The position numbers and the translations under genes are program-made. A stretch of DNA of 64,000 nt from Hyphomicrobium_A sp964493785 (GTDB lineage: Bacteria > Pseudomonadota > Alphaproteobacteria > Rhizobiales > Hyphomicrobiaceae): positions 144,171 through 208,170 of the forward strand of contig CAZBPM010000004.1 of the NCBI GenBank assembly GCA_964493785.1, given 5' to 3'. A model generated the notes under the pieces. The model worked only from the letters and a program-made list of their open reading frames with translations. It did not search any database and was not told where the DNA came from. Numbering within the stretch: the first letter of the stretch is position 1; every line of letters starts with the position of its first letter. Positions 26,900-35,859 of the stretch are shown here, piece by piece.

Positions 26900-27011
26900 G
26901 CGGCCATCAAATGGTGGGCGTTGATGGCCGTCAATGTCCTGGTGAGGGTTTCCCGCTGACAGTGGCAACTGCGCGGCTGCCGGCCAGCGCAAAAACGGGA
27001 GAGACGAAATC

Positions 27012-27461
27012 ATGAAGCCGACAACGACGTGGATCTTGATTGCGGACGGCGCGCACGCGCGCCTGTTCGTCAATCGCGGGCCGGGCAGGGGAATCGAGGC
27101 GGTCGAGGGCGGCGTGATCAACGGCGATCATCGGCCGGATCATGAGCTGGTGCGCGATAGCCTCGGCCGCTCGTTCGAGTCCGTGGGTGATACCCGGCAC
27201 GCGATCACGCCAAAGACCGATCCCCATCGCGAGCTGAAGCGGGACTTTGCCAAGCACCTCGCCGAAATCCTGGACCAGCGCTATGCGGAGAAGGCGTTCG
27301 ACCGGCTGGTGATCGTGGCGCCGCCAACGGCCCTTGGCGATCTTCGCGCGGCGTTGACGCCGCAGGTCAGGCCGCACGTGTATGCCGAGTTGGACAAGGA
27401 CCTCGTGAAGACGCCGACCGCGGAACTAGCGCAGCACCTCGGGGCGGTTATAGCGGTCTAG
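27012..27461 (+). CDS. host-attachment family protein (AtsE-like)
   Basis: The 149-residue soluble protein shows the family pattern: TTWILIADGAHARLFVNRGPG, DPHRELKRDFAKHLAEIL, FDRLVIVAPPTALGDLRAAL and a terminal ELDKDLVKTPTAELAQHL. The name comes from an Agrobacterium attachment locus; the fold resembles eRF1 domain 3, and the biochemical role is unknown. A GGGAGAG site precedes the ATG. Confidence 0.85.
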   Translation: MKPTTTWILIADGAHARLFVNRGPGRGIEAVEGGVINGDHRPDHELVRDSLGRSFESVGDTRHAITPKTDPHRELKRDFAKHLAEILDQRYAEKAFDRLVIVAPPTALGDLRAALTPQVRPHVYAELDKDLVKTPTAELAQHLGAVIAV

Positions 27462-27582
27462 TTTTGCTCCTGCGGCATGCGGCGCCGCAGCATTAGGAAG
27501 CGTCTCACGACGGGCCGGATCGTGCCGACCTGTTGTGGGATTACGCTTGAGTGGTGAGCATAACGCCGCTACGTTCGCGGCC

Positions 27583-27945
27583 ATGGGACAGGGGTTGCGT
27601 AAGTATCGCGTTGTTGGGGCGGCGTTCGCGCTGCTCGGCGTCGCGCTTTATGCGCTTCTGCTCCCCGGGCATCTCGCCTCGCAGTTCAGCGCACAGCTTC
27701 ATCGCGGAGATGTCGTTGCCGGCGTGATCTGCGCCACCGACGACTCCTCGCCGGCGATGCCCGCGACGAGCTGCCCGATCTGCAAGGGGCTTGCTGCCTT
27801 CCATCTGGCGCTAACGCCGCCCGACGCTATCGCTCTGCCGGTCATGCCGCATGCGGCGCCGGTGATGGCATCCCTCCGGGACCACGTCGCGTCGATCGCG
27901 CCCGTGCGCCCGAGCAGCCGAGGACCACCACTTCCCATCGCCTGA
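27583..27945 (+). CDS. DUF2946-family protein, likely part of copper uptake
   Basis: From ATG 27583 the protein has 120 residues, with one N-terminal membrane segment (VVGAAFALLGVALYALLLPG). A CPICKGLAAFHLAL motif and conserved Cys residues follow. A start at 27535 would add 16 residues. DUF2946 genes usually sit beside TonB-dependent copper receptors and PCuAC chaperones, as here. The CxxC may bind copper in the periplasm. Confidence 0.7.
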   Translation: MGQGLRKYRVVGAAFALLGVALYALLLPGHLASQFSAQLHRGDVVAGVICATDDSSPAMPATSCPICKGLAAFHLALTPPDAIALPVMPHAAPVMASLRDHVASIAPVRPSSRGPPLPIA

Positions 27946-28076
27946 CGGCGGCTTTCCGTCTGCGCCTGCCGCGTTGTTCGCAGGTAGCCGGAGCCGCTGA
28001 GCACTCGCGTATCAGTCATGTCGCGCGCCAGTACGGGCGTGCCGGTGTTCCCGCGTAGCGTTTGGGAGTTGTAAAA

Positions 28077-30314
28077 GTGTATTGGACCATCAGGGCGCCG
28101 CTCGCGTGTGCGGCTGCCGCAGCCATAGGTTGCACGTTTGCCGAGGGAGCTAGTGCTCAATCGGCCGAGACCAAGACGACGCCGTTGCCGCCTATCGTCG
28201 TTGAGCAGACGGCCGTGCCAGCGAAGCCGAAAACCACGAAGAAGAGCCAGAAAACGAAGTCGAGCCCGGCGGCGGCCAGTGCGCCGTCAAGCGGCCCGAT
28301 CGCCGCTGCCGGTTCGCAGGGCGTGGGCACGACCGCTCGGGCAGGCAGCCTCACGGTGCCGAACATTGATGAGGCGCGCAGAGAGATCAATCAGGTGCCG
28401 GGCGGTGTCGCGCTCGTTCCCGGCAGCGCCTATCAGGAGTCGACGCCGTCCAGTACGATCAAGGACGTCCTGGACTACGTGCCGGGCGTGTTCGTGCAGC
28501 CCAAGTGGGGCGATGACTCGCGGCTGTCCATCCGTGGATCGAGCCTGTCGCGGAATTTCCATCTGCGCAGCGTCCAGCTGTTCATGGACGGCATCCCGAT
28601 CAACACGGCCGACGGCTATGGCGATTTCCAGGAGATCGATCCGTCTGTCTATCGTCACGTCGATGTCTACAAGGGTGCCAATGCACTACGCTTCGGCGCG
28701 AATTCGCTTGGCGGCGCAATCAACTTCGTGATGCCGACGGGCTATGACGCAGATGCCTTGAAGACGCGCGTCGACGTAGGCAGCTTCGGGTTTCACAAAC
28801 TTTCGACAAGTTCGGGCGGTGTCGTCGGGCCGGTCGACTACTTCATCGCCGGTACGTGGCAGGAGGTGGACGGCTTCCGCGACCACTCGTGGGGCGAGAG
28901 CGTCCGCGGCAGCATGAATGTCGGCTACAGGCTGTCGGAGAATGCGGAGACGCGGTTCTACATCAACGCCAACTCGGTCGAGCAGCGCATTCCCGGCAGC
29001 GTGACGAAAGAAAGTGCACTGACGACGCCGGAGAAGGCAGCGGCGAACAACATCACGTTCGATCAGCAGCGCAACATCGACACGGTGCGCGTGGCCAACA
29101 AGACTACGCTGCGGATTGCACCTGGAACACTGGTTGAGTTCGGAGCTTTCGGCGTCGACCGGCACCTCATGCATCCGATCTTCCAGTGGCTCGACTACAA
29201 GTATCGGGACTATGGCGGGTTTGCCCGCATCGAGGACGAGAGCCGGATCGCGGGAATGCGCAATCGCTTCGTCGGCGGTATCAACCTGCACAACGGCACG
29301 ATCGACAACAAGCAGTATCAGAACCTGGCGGGCGCAAAGAAGGGCAACCTGCTTTCGAGTTCTGCCGACGATTCAAATAACGTCTCGATGTACGCTGAGA
29401 ACTCGCTCTACTTCGTCCCGGACGTAGCGCTGGTCACGGGACTGCAGTTCCTGCATGCGACGCGCGACCGCACGGACCGGCTGCGCGCGGCCAACGATCC
29501 TGCGAATTCGTCGGGGCGTACCGAGTTCGACCTGTGGAGCCCGAAGGCCGGCCTGCTGTGGGACGTCACTCGCCATTCGCAGGTGTTCGCGAATGTTTCT
29601 CGCAGTGCGGAGGTGCCAAGCTTCGGCGAAAGCTCTGCCGTTTTGGGTGTACGTTTTTCCGACATCAAGGAGCAGACGGCGACAACCTACGAGATCGGTA
29701 CACGCGGGCGGACCAGGGACTACACATGGGATCTCGCACTCTATAGAGCGAACATCGACAACGAGCTGCTGTGCTTCGCCGTGCCGGGTACGTTTGGAAG
29801 TACGTGCCAGGTTGCGAATGCCGACAAGACGATCCATCAGGGCGTGGAAGCGGGATTCGGATTTGCGGCCACGCGCGGATTGTTCGTCAGAGGTCGCTCC
29901 GCCGACGAGGTGTGGGTCAACTCGGCTTACACCTTCAGCGATTTCCGCTACGACAACGACGCGCGCTGGGGCGATAACGAGCTGCCGGGCGCGCCTCGGC
30001 ATTTCCTGCGCTCTGAGGTGCTCTACAAGCATCCGAGCGGCATTTATGCAGGACCGAATGTCGAGTGGGTTCCGGAGGCTTATTTCGTCGACAGCGCGAA
30101 CAGCTTCAAGACGCAGTCATACGTCCTGTGGGGTGCCAAGATCGGGTTCGACAATGGCGGTCCGATCAGCGCTTACGTAGAAGGGCGCAACCTCGGCGAC
30201 GAAAGTTATATCGCTAGCGCCAGCACATCGACGGACCTCGGCGGCAAGGACGCGACGGTGTTCGAGCCGGGCAACGGGCGGGCCTTCTACGCCGGCGTGC
30301 AGTACAAGTGGTGA
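28077..30314 (+). CDS. TonB-dependent outer-membrane receptor, probably for copper
   Basis: I prefer the GTG at 28077, eight bases after GGGAG; a TTG at 28062 is the alternative. The protein is about 745 residues. A signal peptide and a Lys/Pro/Ala-rich N-terminal linker precede a plug domain (TIKDVLDYVPGVFVQ, RLSIRGSSLSRNF, VDVYKGANALRFGANSLGG). A 22-strand barrel then ends in VQYKW, with a terminal aromatic. It lies between DUF2946 and a YcnI-PCuAC chaperone, a set that recalls the Bradyrhizobium pcu copper genes. Direct metal specificity cannot be read from sequence. Confidence 0.85.
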   Translation: MYWTIRAPLACAAAAAIGCTFAEGASAQSAETKTTPLPPIVVEQTAVPAKPKTTKKSQKTKSSPAAASAPSSGPIAAAGSQGVGTTARAGSLTVPNIDEARREINQVPGGVALVPGSAYQESTPSSTIKDVLDYVPGVFVQPKWGDDSRLSIRGSSLSRNFHLRSVQLFMDGIPINTADGYGDFQEIDPSVYRHVDVYKGANALRFGANSLGGAINFVMPTGYDADALKTRVDVGSFGFHKLSTSSGGVVGPVDYFIAGTWQEVDGFRDHSWGESVRGSMNVGYRLSENAETRFYINANSVEQRIPGSVTKESALTTPEKAAANNITFDQQRNIDTVRVANKTTLRIAPGTLVEFGAFGVDRHLMHPIFQWLDYKYRDYGGFARIEDESRIAGMRNRFVGGINLHNGTIDNKQYQNLAGAKKGNLLSSSADDSNNVSMYAENSLYFVPDVALVTGLQFLHATRDRTDRLRAANDPANSSGRTEFDLWSPKAGLLWDVTRHSQVFANVSRSAEVPSFGESSAVLGVRFSDIKEQTATTYEIGTRGRTRDYTWDLALYRANIDNELLCFAVPGTFGSTCQVANADKTIHQGVEAGFGFAATRGLFVRGRSADEVWVNSAYTFSDFRYDNDARWGDNELPGAPRHFLRSEVLYKHPSGIYAGPNVEWVPEAYFVDSANSFKTQSYVLWGAKIGFDNGGPISAYVEGRNLGDESYIASASTSTDLGGKDATVFEPGNGRAFYAGVQYKW

Positions 30315-30379
30315 CCACAACCCGAGCTTAAGCATCGTGTGGGAATTCTCGCGCGAGCAGCACGGAACATCGATAGGTC

Positions 30380-30411
30380 AGGCGCGCCGCCCGCTGCTGC
30401 GGGCGGCGCCT
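30380..30411 (+). repeat. GC-rich hairpin between receptor and chaperone genes
   Basis: AGGCGCGCCGCCCGC folds on GCGGGCGGCGCCT with a TGCT loop and a two-base bulge. No T-run follows. It may be an attenuator or an RNA-stability element that sets the receptor/chaperone ratio. Confidence 0.6.
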
Positions 30412-30442
30412 GATCCCCCATATCGGAAGATGGAGACCAAGA

Positions 30443-31420
30443 ATGAAAAGCATCGGAATGGGAGCGCTTGCCTCGGCAATCGTCGTCGCGCTTGCGTCGC
30501 CGGTGGCGGCGCACGCTTCGCTGGAGGTCAAGGAAGCGAAGGTCGGTGCTGGCTACAAGGCGGTCATCAACGTGCCGCATGGTTGCGAAGGTCAGGCAAC
30601 GAACGAAGTCAGTATCGATATTCCAGAGGGTGTCATCGGGGTGAAGCCGATGCCCAAGCCGGGCTGGAAGCTGTCGCTGGAAAAGGGCGCGTATGGACGC
30701 TCGTACAACTTCTATCACGGCGACAAGAAGAGCGAGGGCGTGAAGAGGGTGACGTGGAGCGGCGGGGAGCTGCCGGACGAGTATTTCGACCAGTTCGTGC
30801 TGTCGACGTTCATTGCAGGTGAGCTTGCGCCTGGCAGCCAACTGGCATTTCCGGTAACGCAGAAATGCGCTGGGGGTGAGCTGAAGTGGAGCGAGATCGC
30901 GGCCGCGGGCGTCGATCCGCACAGTCTCGATCATCCAGCTCCGACGCTGCTGTTGGTAGCGGGGGCATCCGATGATCACCACCATCATCACGGCCAAACC
31001 GGCGCGGCAAGTGCCAATGGCATCGCTATCTCCGGAGCCTGGACGCGGCCGGCCAGCGCGGGCGGCATGGGGGTCGGCTACGCCAACGTCAGCAATTCGG
31101 GGACAGAGCCAGATGTTCTGGTTGGGGCTTCCTCGGACGCAGCCGATCGCGTCGAGCTGCATGAGACGACCATCAGCGCCGATGGCGTCGCCAGCATGAA
31201 AAAGGTCGAAAGCGTCGAGATTGCACCGGGCAAGAGCATCGAGCTGAAGCCGGGCGGACTGCACATCATGCTGATCGGGCTCAAGAACGCGATCAAGGAC
31301 GGCAGCAAGGTGAAGGCGCAGCTCAACTTCAAGAAGGCAGGTGCGATCGACGTCGAGCTGGAAGTGAAGACGTCCGCACCGCAAGGCGGCGCCGACGAGC
31401 ATAAGCACCATCAGCACTGA
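30443..31420 (+). CDS. YcnI (DUF1775)-PCuAC fusion copper chaperone
   Basis: The 325-residue periplasmic protein joins two copper-binding domains. After a signal peptide the mature chain starts with His24 (AHASLEV), the YcnI copper ligand. The YcnI domain continues to about 165 (GWKLSLEKG, VTWSGGELPDEYFDQF). A linker DDHHHHHG leads into a PCuAC domain (GAWTRPASAGG) with ligands His in VELHETT, Met in VASMKK, and HIM. The spacing is H-x11-M-x21-HxM, one residue longer than the usual H-x10-M. The tail DEHKHHQH is also His-rich. It should carry Cu(I)/Cu(II) to periplasmic targets such as cytochrome oxidase. Confidence 0.9.
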   Translation: MKSIGMGALASAIVVALASPVAAHASLEVKEAKVGAGYKAVINVPHGCEGQATNEVSIDIPEGVIGVKPMPKPGWKLSLEKGAYGRSYNFYHGDKKSEGVKRVTWSGGELPDEYFDQFVLSTFIAGELAPGSQLAFPVTQKCAGGELKWSEIAAAGVDPHSLDHPAPTLLLVAGASDDHHHHHGQTGAASANGIAISGAWTRPASAGGMGVGYANVSNSGTEPDVLVGASSDAADRVELHETTISADGVASMKKVESVEIAPGKSIELKPGGLHIMLIGLKNAIKDGSKVKAQLNFKKAGAIDVELEVKTSAPQGGADEHKHHQH

Positions 31421-31435
31421 TGCGTGAGGGGGCGA

Positions 31436-31453
31436 CGCCGGCGACAGCCGGCG
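31436..31453. terminator. GC hairpin in the convergent gap
   Basis: CGCCGGC and GCCGGCG flank a GACA loop between the convergent copper chaperone and stress-protein genes. No U-run on either side, so its role is uncertain. Confidence 0.35.
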
Positions 31454-31468
31454 CGGCCCCGCGCGTGC

Positions 31469-31906
31469 TCAGCGTGCGATGAGAAGTGCGATGGTCGTGC
31501 TGGCGAGAACGCGGGTCGCCTGACTGCCGAGCACGAACTTCGCCAGACCGCGGCGGCCGTGCGACGACATGACGATGAGATCGCAGCCGCGGACCTTAGC
31601 CTCCTCGACGATGCCTTCGGCAGGGTACTGGTCCTTGACGTGAACCCCGTCGCAAGGGACGCCGAGGGTTGCGGCTTTCTTCTGTACGGCTTCGAGGACC
31701 TTCGATGCGTTGCCTTCGGAGGCCTTCTCGTATTCCTCGACCGGAAAGGCGACGGCCCATTCGCCTGAGACGGCGGCGGTCCAGGGTTCCGTCACAGTGA
31801 TGACCGTGACCTTCGCCTGCATCAGTCGGGCGATGTCGAGCCCCTGGTCGACGGCTCTCTGCGCTAGCTCGGAGCCATCCGTGGCGATGAGAATGTGCTT
31901 ATACAT
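31469..31906 (-). CDS. universal stress protein (UspA family)
   Basis: The 145-residue single-domain protein starts MYKHILIATDGSELAQRAV. It carries the ATP-loop motif SSHG-x9-GS (SSHGRRGLAKFVLGSQATRVL) near the C terminus. The first position is Ser rather than the canonical Gly, so nucleotide binding may be altered. Soluble, cytoplasmic. Divergent from the DUF1194 gene. Confidence 0.93.
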   Translation of the reverse strand: MYKHILIATDGSELAQRAVDQGLDIARLMQAKVTVITVTEPWTAAVSGEWAVAFPVEEYEKASEGNASKVLEAVQKKAATLGVPCDGVHVKDQYPAEGIVEEAKVRGCDLIVMSSHGRRGLAKFVLGSQATRVLASTTIALLIAR

Positions 31907-32101
31907 ATGTCACCTCAATGGGCCGGTCATGGAATGATGCACTACAATTCCCTAATCGCTAGCGAGGATCCAGCTGTCACGTCGGCGGGGCCTAGGAAGG
32001 CTGGGCAAATTTCCTGTCGACGCTGATGCGGGTCAGCTCGGACTTGCCCAATCGTCCCGCAGGGCCCACTCTTGGACAAAACAACGAGGGTCTAGAGCGG
32101 C

Positions 32102-32956
32102 ATGCGGTACGGCTTCGGACTGGGGCGGGGGGCAACCTCGTCCAGGGTGGCACGGTGTGCATCGCGCCTGGCTTTGGCCGGTCTTGCGGGGATGGTTGGC
32201 GTTGCAGGTGCCGCTGCAGGCAGCGCGGATGACGTCGATACAGCTCTGATCGTGGCCATCGACGTGTCGAACTCGGTGGACGAGCAGCGCTACAAGCTGC
32301 AGATGGAGGGCATCGCCCAGGCTCTGGAGGATCCCGGTGTCATACAGGCCATCACTGGCGGGGCCAAAGGTGGGATCCTGTTCTCGTTGGTGACCTGGTC
32401 GGATCAGCCGACGCTCAATCTGCCGTGGACGTACATCGCCAACGAGGCCGATGCGAAGGCGGCCGCGCGCAAGGTCCGGTCGATGCCGCGACAGAGCGGC
32501 GAGTTCACCTGTATGGCCCGCATGATGCGGGTGGTTTCGGACAAGGTAGTTCCGCAGATACCGGCAAAGGCTGCGAAAGTGGTTCTCGATATCTCGGGGG
32601 ACGGGAAAGACAACTGCAACAGCGTGGAGCCGGTCGAGCAGCTGCGGGACGAACTGGTGAAATACGGCGTGACCGTCAACGGGCTGCCGATCCTGACGCC
32701 CGAGGGGCCGGAGGTCGTGACGCCCGGCGCGCCGTCGGCACAGTCTTATCTGCCGGCGCAGCAGAAGGCCGATCCGCTGGAAGAGTGGTTCAAAGAGAGC
32801 GTCAAGGGCGGGCCGGGATCGTTCGTGCTTCCGGCGAACGGTTATGCCGACTTCGGGCGCGCGATCCGGCAGAAGTTCGTTCTGGAAGTGAGCGAAGGCG
32901 GCAGCGCGGTGAGACGCGAGTTTGCGGCGGGCTCGCCGTTCTTTTTCACGCCGTAG
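32102..32956 (+). CDS. DUF1194 protein with von Willebrand A-like fold
   Basis: The 284-residue exported protein has an N-terminal hydrophobic signal (about 20-41). A vWA-like domain with a MIDAS-type DVSNSVD (residues 54-60) and a later SGDGKDNC loop follows. DUF1194 is common in alphaproteobacteria; metal-dependent adhesion or protein-interaction roles are presumed from the fold. The 195-base gap upstream holds the divergent promoters for this gene and the stress-protein gene, with no other gene seen. Confidence 0.85.
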   Translation: MRYGFGLGRGATSSRVARCASRLALAGLAGMVGVAGAAAGSADDVDTALIVAIDVSNSVDEQRYKLQMEGIAQALEDPGVIQAITGGAKGGILFSLVTWSDQPTLNLPWTYIANEADAKAAARKVRSMPRQSGEFTCMARMMRVVSDKVVPQIPAKAAKVVLDISGDGKDNCNSVEPVEQLRDELVKYGVTVNGLPILTPEGPEVVTPGAPSAQSYLPAQQKADPLEEWFKESVKGGPGSFVLPANGYADFGRAIRQKFVLEVSEGGSAVRREFAAGSPFFFTP

Positions 32957-32979
32957 CGGTCGCGGATCCTGCGCGCTCT

Positions 32980-33786
32980 TTAGTTGACTTGAGCCCGCTC
33001 GAGGTTCTTCACCTTGTCCATGTTGAGTGCCTTGTCCTTGCCATGCAGAGACAGGAGGCGCGACGAGTTGACGTCAGCGCCGTTGAAGTCGGCGCCAGCA
33101 ACCGATGCGCCGGTCAGATCGGCCCCGGCCAGTTCGCTGCCACTCAGATTGGCCCCGGTCAGATCGGCGTTCCGCAGCACGGCATATTCCATCATAGCGC
33201 GCGAAAGGTTGGCGTCCTTGAAGGTCGCGCCATCGAGCTGGCTCGACTTGAACACGCCGCGCATGAGGCCCATCGACTGATTCTTCATGTCGGCGGACAG
33301 ATTGGCGCCGGTGAAGTTCGCGCCGGTCAGATCGGCGCGCGAGAAATCGGCGGCGATGCGTGCGCCGGAAAAGTCGGCGCCGGCAAGCTTGGCGTCCATG
33401 AGCTGGGTCGCGAACAGGCTGGCACCCTTCAGATGGGCGCCGGTGAAGTTCGATTTCAGTCCCCAGGCCTGATCCAGAACGACGCCTTCGAGATTGGAGC
33501 CGGCGAAGCTGGTGCCGTTGATGCGTGCGGCTTGAAGCTTGATGCGACGCAGATCGAGCCCGGACAGGTCGAGGCGGTTGAGCCTGCGTCCTGAGAAATC
33601 AGCGGTGCCGGTGGGGCCAGCCTCTGCGATGGCGGCGATGACCTGGGAGCGGGTGAAGTCGGGTTTATTGAACTCGTCCGAGCCGAGGTCTAGGTGGTCG
33701 ACCATATCGGCGCGGGCCGGGGGAGCCGCCGCGAACGCGACCAACGCCGCTAGCGCGATGCCGGGCAGTATCTGTGTCGCGTTCAT
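32980..33786 (-). CDS. secreted pentapeptide-repeat protein
   Basis: Starting at ATG 33786 the protein has 268 residues, with a signal peptide (cleavage after ARA). More than 25 consecutive pentapeptide repeats of the A(D/N)LxG type follow, for example ADFSGARIAADFSRADLTGA. These form a right-handed quadrilateral beta-helix. Being exported, it is unlikely to be a gyrase-protecting Qnr protein. It ends 23 bases from the convergent DUF1194 gene. Confidence 0.87.
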   Translation of the reverse strand: MNATQILPGIALAALVAFAAAPPARADMVDHLDLGSDEFNKPDFTRSQVIAAIAEAGPTGTADFSGRRLNRLDLSGLDLRRIKLQAARINGTSFAGSNLEGVVLDQAWGLKSNFTGAHLKGASLFATQLMDAKLAGADFSGARIAADFSRADLTGANFTGANLSADMKNQSMGLMRGVFKSSQLDGATFKDANLSRAMMEYAVLRNADLTGANLSGSELAGADLTGASVAGADFNGADVNSSRLLSLHGKDKALNMDKVKNLERAQVN

Positions 33787-33800
33787 GGTTCCCGCTCTCT

Positions 33801-34001
33801 TCAAAGGTCTTGGGAATCGGCCGAGGCGCAGCGCCAGCTCTTGATCTGCCAGTCCGGATGATTCTCCGACCAGCGGGGCAGGTGCGGCTGCGCTTCGTAC
33901 AGGCAGCGCTTGGCGTCAACGTCGTGTGCCAGCGGAACGCGGTACTCCTTGCAGGTGCTGGGCGAGCTGATGAGACAAGCGGAAATGACGATCGCAATCA
34001 T
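33801..34001 (-). CDS. small cysteine-containing secreted protein
   Basis: This 66-residue gene has a strong GGAGG site six bases before ATG 34001. It has a short hydrophobic start (MIAIVISACL) and four cysteines (in SACL, STCKEY, KRCLYE and SWRCAS). The mature part (VPLAHDVDAKRCLYEAQ, WSENHPDWQIKSWRC) resembles small exported proteins of unknown function seen in Hyphomicrobiales. It ends 14 bases before the pentapeptide gene and may be co-transcribed with it. Confidence 0.65.
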   Translation of the reverse strand: MIAIVISACLISSPSTCKEYRVPLAHDVDAKRCLYEAQPHLPRWSENHPDWQIKSWRCASADSQDL

Positions 34002-34150
34002 TCTGACCTCCAAGCCGACAGGCCGCGCGACCGCGGCCCCGGACAGAACATGCGGGGCACGCGCATCGGATGCGCGCCCCCTGGTTGTCCTATACGGGCG
34101 GTGGAAGCATTTGGTTACAGCGGGGCGCCCCGCAGGACGCAGCCAGCCGA

Positions 34151-34963
34151 TCAGGCCGTAATCAGGATCTCGCCCTTGCCGATCGTCGCGAGATCGCCTG
34201 TGTACTTTCGTACAATGCTGGGCAACGGCTTGGGCGCGGATGCCCCGAGCTTTGCCTTCAAGTAGCGGCTCAGGATGGGCAGGATTACGAGGTCGTGTCG
34301 GCCAGCGTCTGCGAAGGTTGGCAGGAGCTGTTCGACGGAAGGGCCGATCAGGGTGCCGCGGCGCAGAAGCAGTCCGGGATCGGCGCCGAAGCCGAGCTCG
34401 GTCCAGATGGTGCCGCCGACCATGCGGGAGCCGGCGAAGCTTCCGCATTTGCCGCGAATGTAGATCGTGCCGCGGCGCATGCGGTCGCCTACGCGATCAC
34501 CGGCATGTCCGTCGATGACGATGAGCCCGCCCGTCATGCCGAACTTATCGCCCGGCGTGAGGCCGCCGACTTGGCCGGCCGCCGATCCCTTGACGAAGAT
34601 CTCTCCGCCACTGAGGCCGGTGCCGAGGAGCGCACTTGCGTCGCCGCGAATTTCGAGGCGGCCACCGCGCATGCTGCGGCCTGCGCCGACGCCGGCATCG
34701 CCTTCGACGATCATCTTATCGCCGTCCTCGAGGTAGGCGCCGATGAAGTCGAGCTTGCTGGTCGAGCCTTCGATGGTGACCGTGGTCCCGGGCTTGCCGG
34801 AAACGGCGAATGCATCGCCGACCTTCAGGCCACTCTTGGTGGTGCCGATGTCAAGCCTCAGGACCTCGGCTAGCGGAGTAGTGGCGAGGTGCTTGGGCGT
34901 GAGGCGCGATAGATCCAGGCGCTCGACGGGGGCAGAGGTAAGGCGGAAGGTAAGACCGCTCAT
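34151..34963 (-). CDS. fhcC: formyltransferase/hydrolase complex subunit C
   Basis: From ATG 34963 (270 residues); the 591-residue frame is read-through from another frame of fhcD. The protein is homologous to formylmethanofuran dehydrogenase subunit C. It is built of Gly-rich beta-helix repeats similar to glutamate synthase alpha C-terminal domains (GAGRSMRGGRLEIRGDAS, GLSGGEIFVKGSAAG, RMRRGTIYIRGKCG). In methylotrophs Fhc converts formyl-H4MPT to formate through methanofuran; subunit C is structural. Last gene of fhcBADC, coupled to fhcD by ATGA overlap. Confidence 0.93.
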   Translation of the reverse strand: MSGLTFRLTSAPVERLDLSRLTPKHLATTPLAEVLRLDIGTTKSGLKVGDAFAVSGKPGTTVTIEGSTSKLDFIGAYLEDGDKMIVEGDAGVGAGRSMRGGRLEIRGDASALLGTGLSGGEIFVKGSAAGQVGGLTPGDKFGMTGGLIVIDGHAGDRVGDRMRRGTIYIRGKCGSFAGSRMVGGTIWTELGFGADPGLLLRRGTLIGPSVEQLLPTFADAGRHDLVILPILSRYLKAKLGASAPKPLPSIVRKYTGDLATIGKGEILITA

Positions 34964-35859
34964 GGCAGCAGCTCCCGGAGCTTGTAGTGATGTTGACCGA
35001 GCTTGCCGCCGTAATTGCCGGCGGTGATGCGGGTGACGCCCTTGGCGGCGCCGACCTCGAGAACCGTCTTGATGCCGGCGCGCATGGCGTCGGCGACGGA
35101 TTTGGAGGTCAGTCCGTCGATGACGATCTCGAGCACGGCGATGGTGTCGGGGCTGACCTCGGACTTCACGCGGCCGCGCAGCGTCGGGCAGAACGCGTCG
35201 TTGGTTGAGGCTATGGCTCCCTTGTACTTGGAGCCGACCTTGGAACCGGAGCGGACGATGCCGCCTGGGAATGGCGTGATGACATCGGGCACGTTGGCGA
35301 TGGCGTCGACGGCAGCTTCCGTCGTTTGCAGGAGGCCAGCGCGGTCGTTGCCGAGAATCAGGATGTTGCCGCCGCCGACCGCGTCGGTGACGACGCCGGT
35401 CGTTTCCTCGATGACGAACTCGCCGTCCATGACGGGGACGCGCCAGAAGCGCTTGTCGCCGAGCTTCTTCGCTGTCTGGAAGCCGTCGCCGAAGTAGCGC
35501 GGGCCCTTGCCGAGGCCGATGCGCTTGTCGGAGTCGACGCCAGCGTAACAGGCGGAGCCCGGGCTCGTCAGCACGCACTGGCCGACGCGGGTCTTGAGCT
35601 GGTTGGCGGCAGCGTCGGGCGAGAAGCCGAACAGGAGTACGCGAACGCCGGGACGACCATCGGGGGTTTCTTCTGGCTTGAGCTCGCGGTCGATGCCGAC
35701 CTCGGCACCGGCGCCGATGACGGACGTGCCGAAGCCGCTCATGGTCACGGCGGCGATGCGCGCCCACTTCATGGTGTCTGCGGTAATGATGACGCCCGTG
35801 CCGGCCATGCCGAAGGCCTCGGCGAACGTGTCGTCGATCTCTATTCCGTTGATCTTCAT
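34960..35859 (-). CDS. fhcD: formylmethanofuran:H4MPT formyltransferase (Fhc subunit D)
   Basis: The 299-residue protein matches Ftr from methanogens: MKINGIEIDDTFAEAFGM at the start, IITADTMKWARIAAVTMSGFGTSVI, and FCPTLRGRVKSEV. It transfers the formyl group between H4MPT and methanofuran. It overlaps fhcA upstream and fhcC downstream by four bases each, so the subunits are translationally coupled. Confidence 0.95.
   Translation of the reverse strand: MKINGIEIDDTFAEAFGMAGTGVIITADTMKWARIAAVTMSGFGTSVIGAGAEVGIDRELKPEETPDGRPGVRVLLFGFSPDAAANQLKTRVGQCVLTSPGSACYAGVDSDKRIGLGKGPRYFGDGFQTAKKLGDKRFWRVPVMDGEFVIEETTGVVTDAVGGGNILILGNDRAGLLQTTEAAVDAIANVPDVITPFPGGIVRSGSKVGSKYKGAIASTNDAFCPTLRGRVKSEVSPDTIAVLEIVIDGLTSKSVADAMRAGIKTVLEVGAAKGVTRITAGNYGGKLGQHHYKLRELLP

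Noticed and set aside
27946..28076. Cobalamin or other riboswitch before the TonB receptor
   Set aside because: No B12-box or other conserved aptamer core was recognised in the 130-base leader.
28077..30314. Lanthanophore receptor LutH
   Set aside because: Neighbours are DUF2946 and YcnI-PCuAC, a copper context, and the lut-like cluster is over 18 kb away; not excluded without a tree.
32980..33786. Qnr-like gyrase-protecting pentapeptide protein
   Set aside because: It has a signal peptide and would be exported, away from gyrase.
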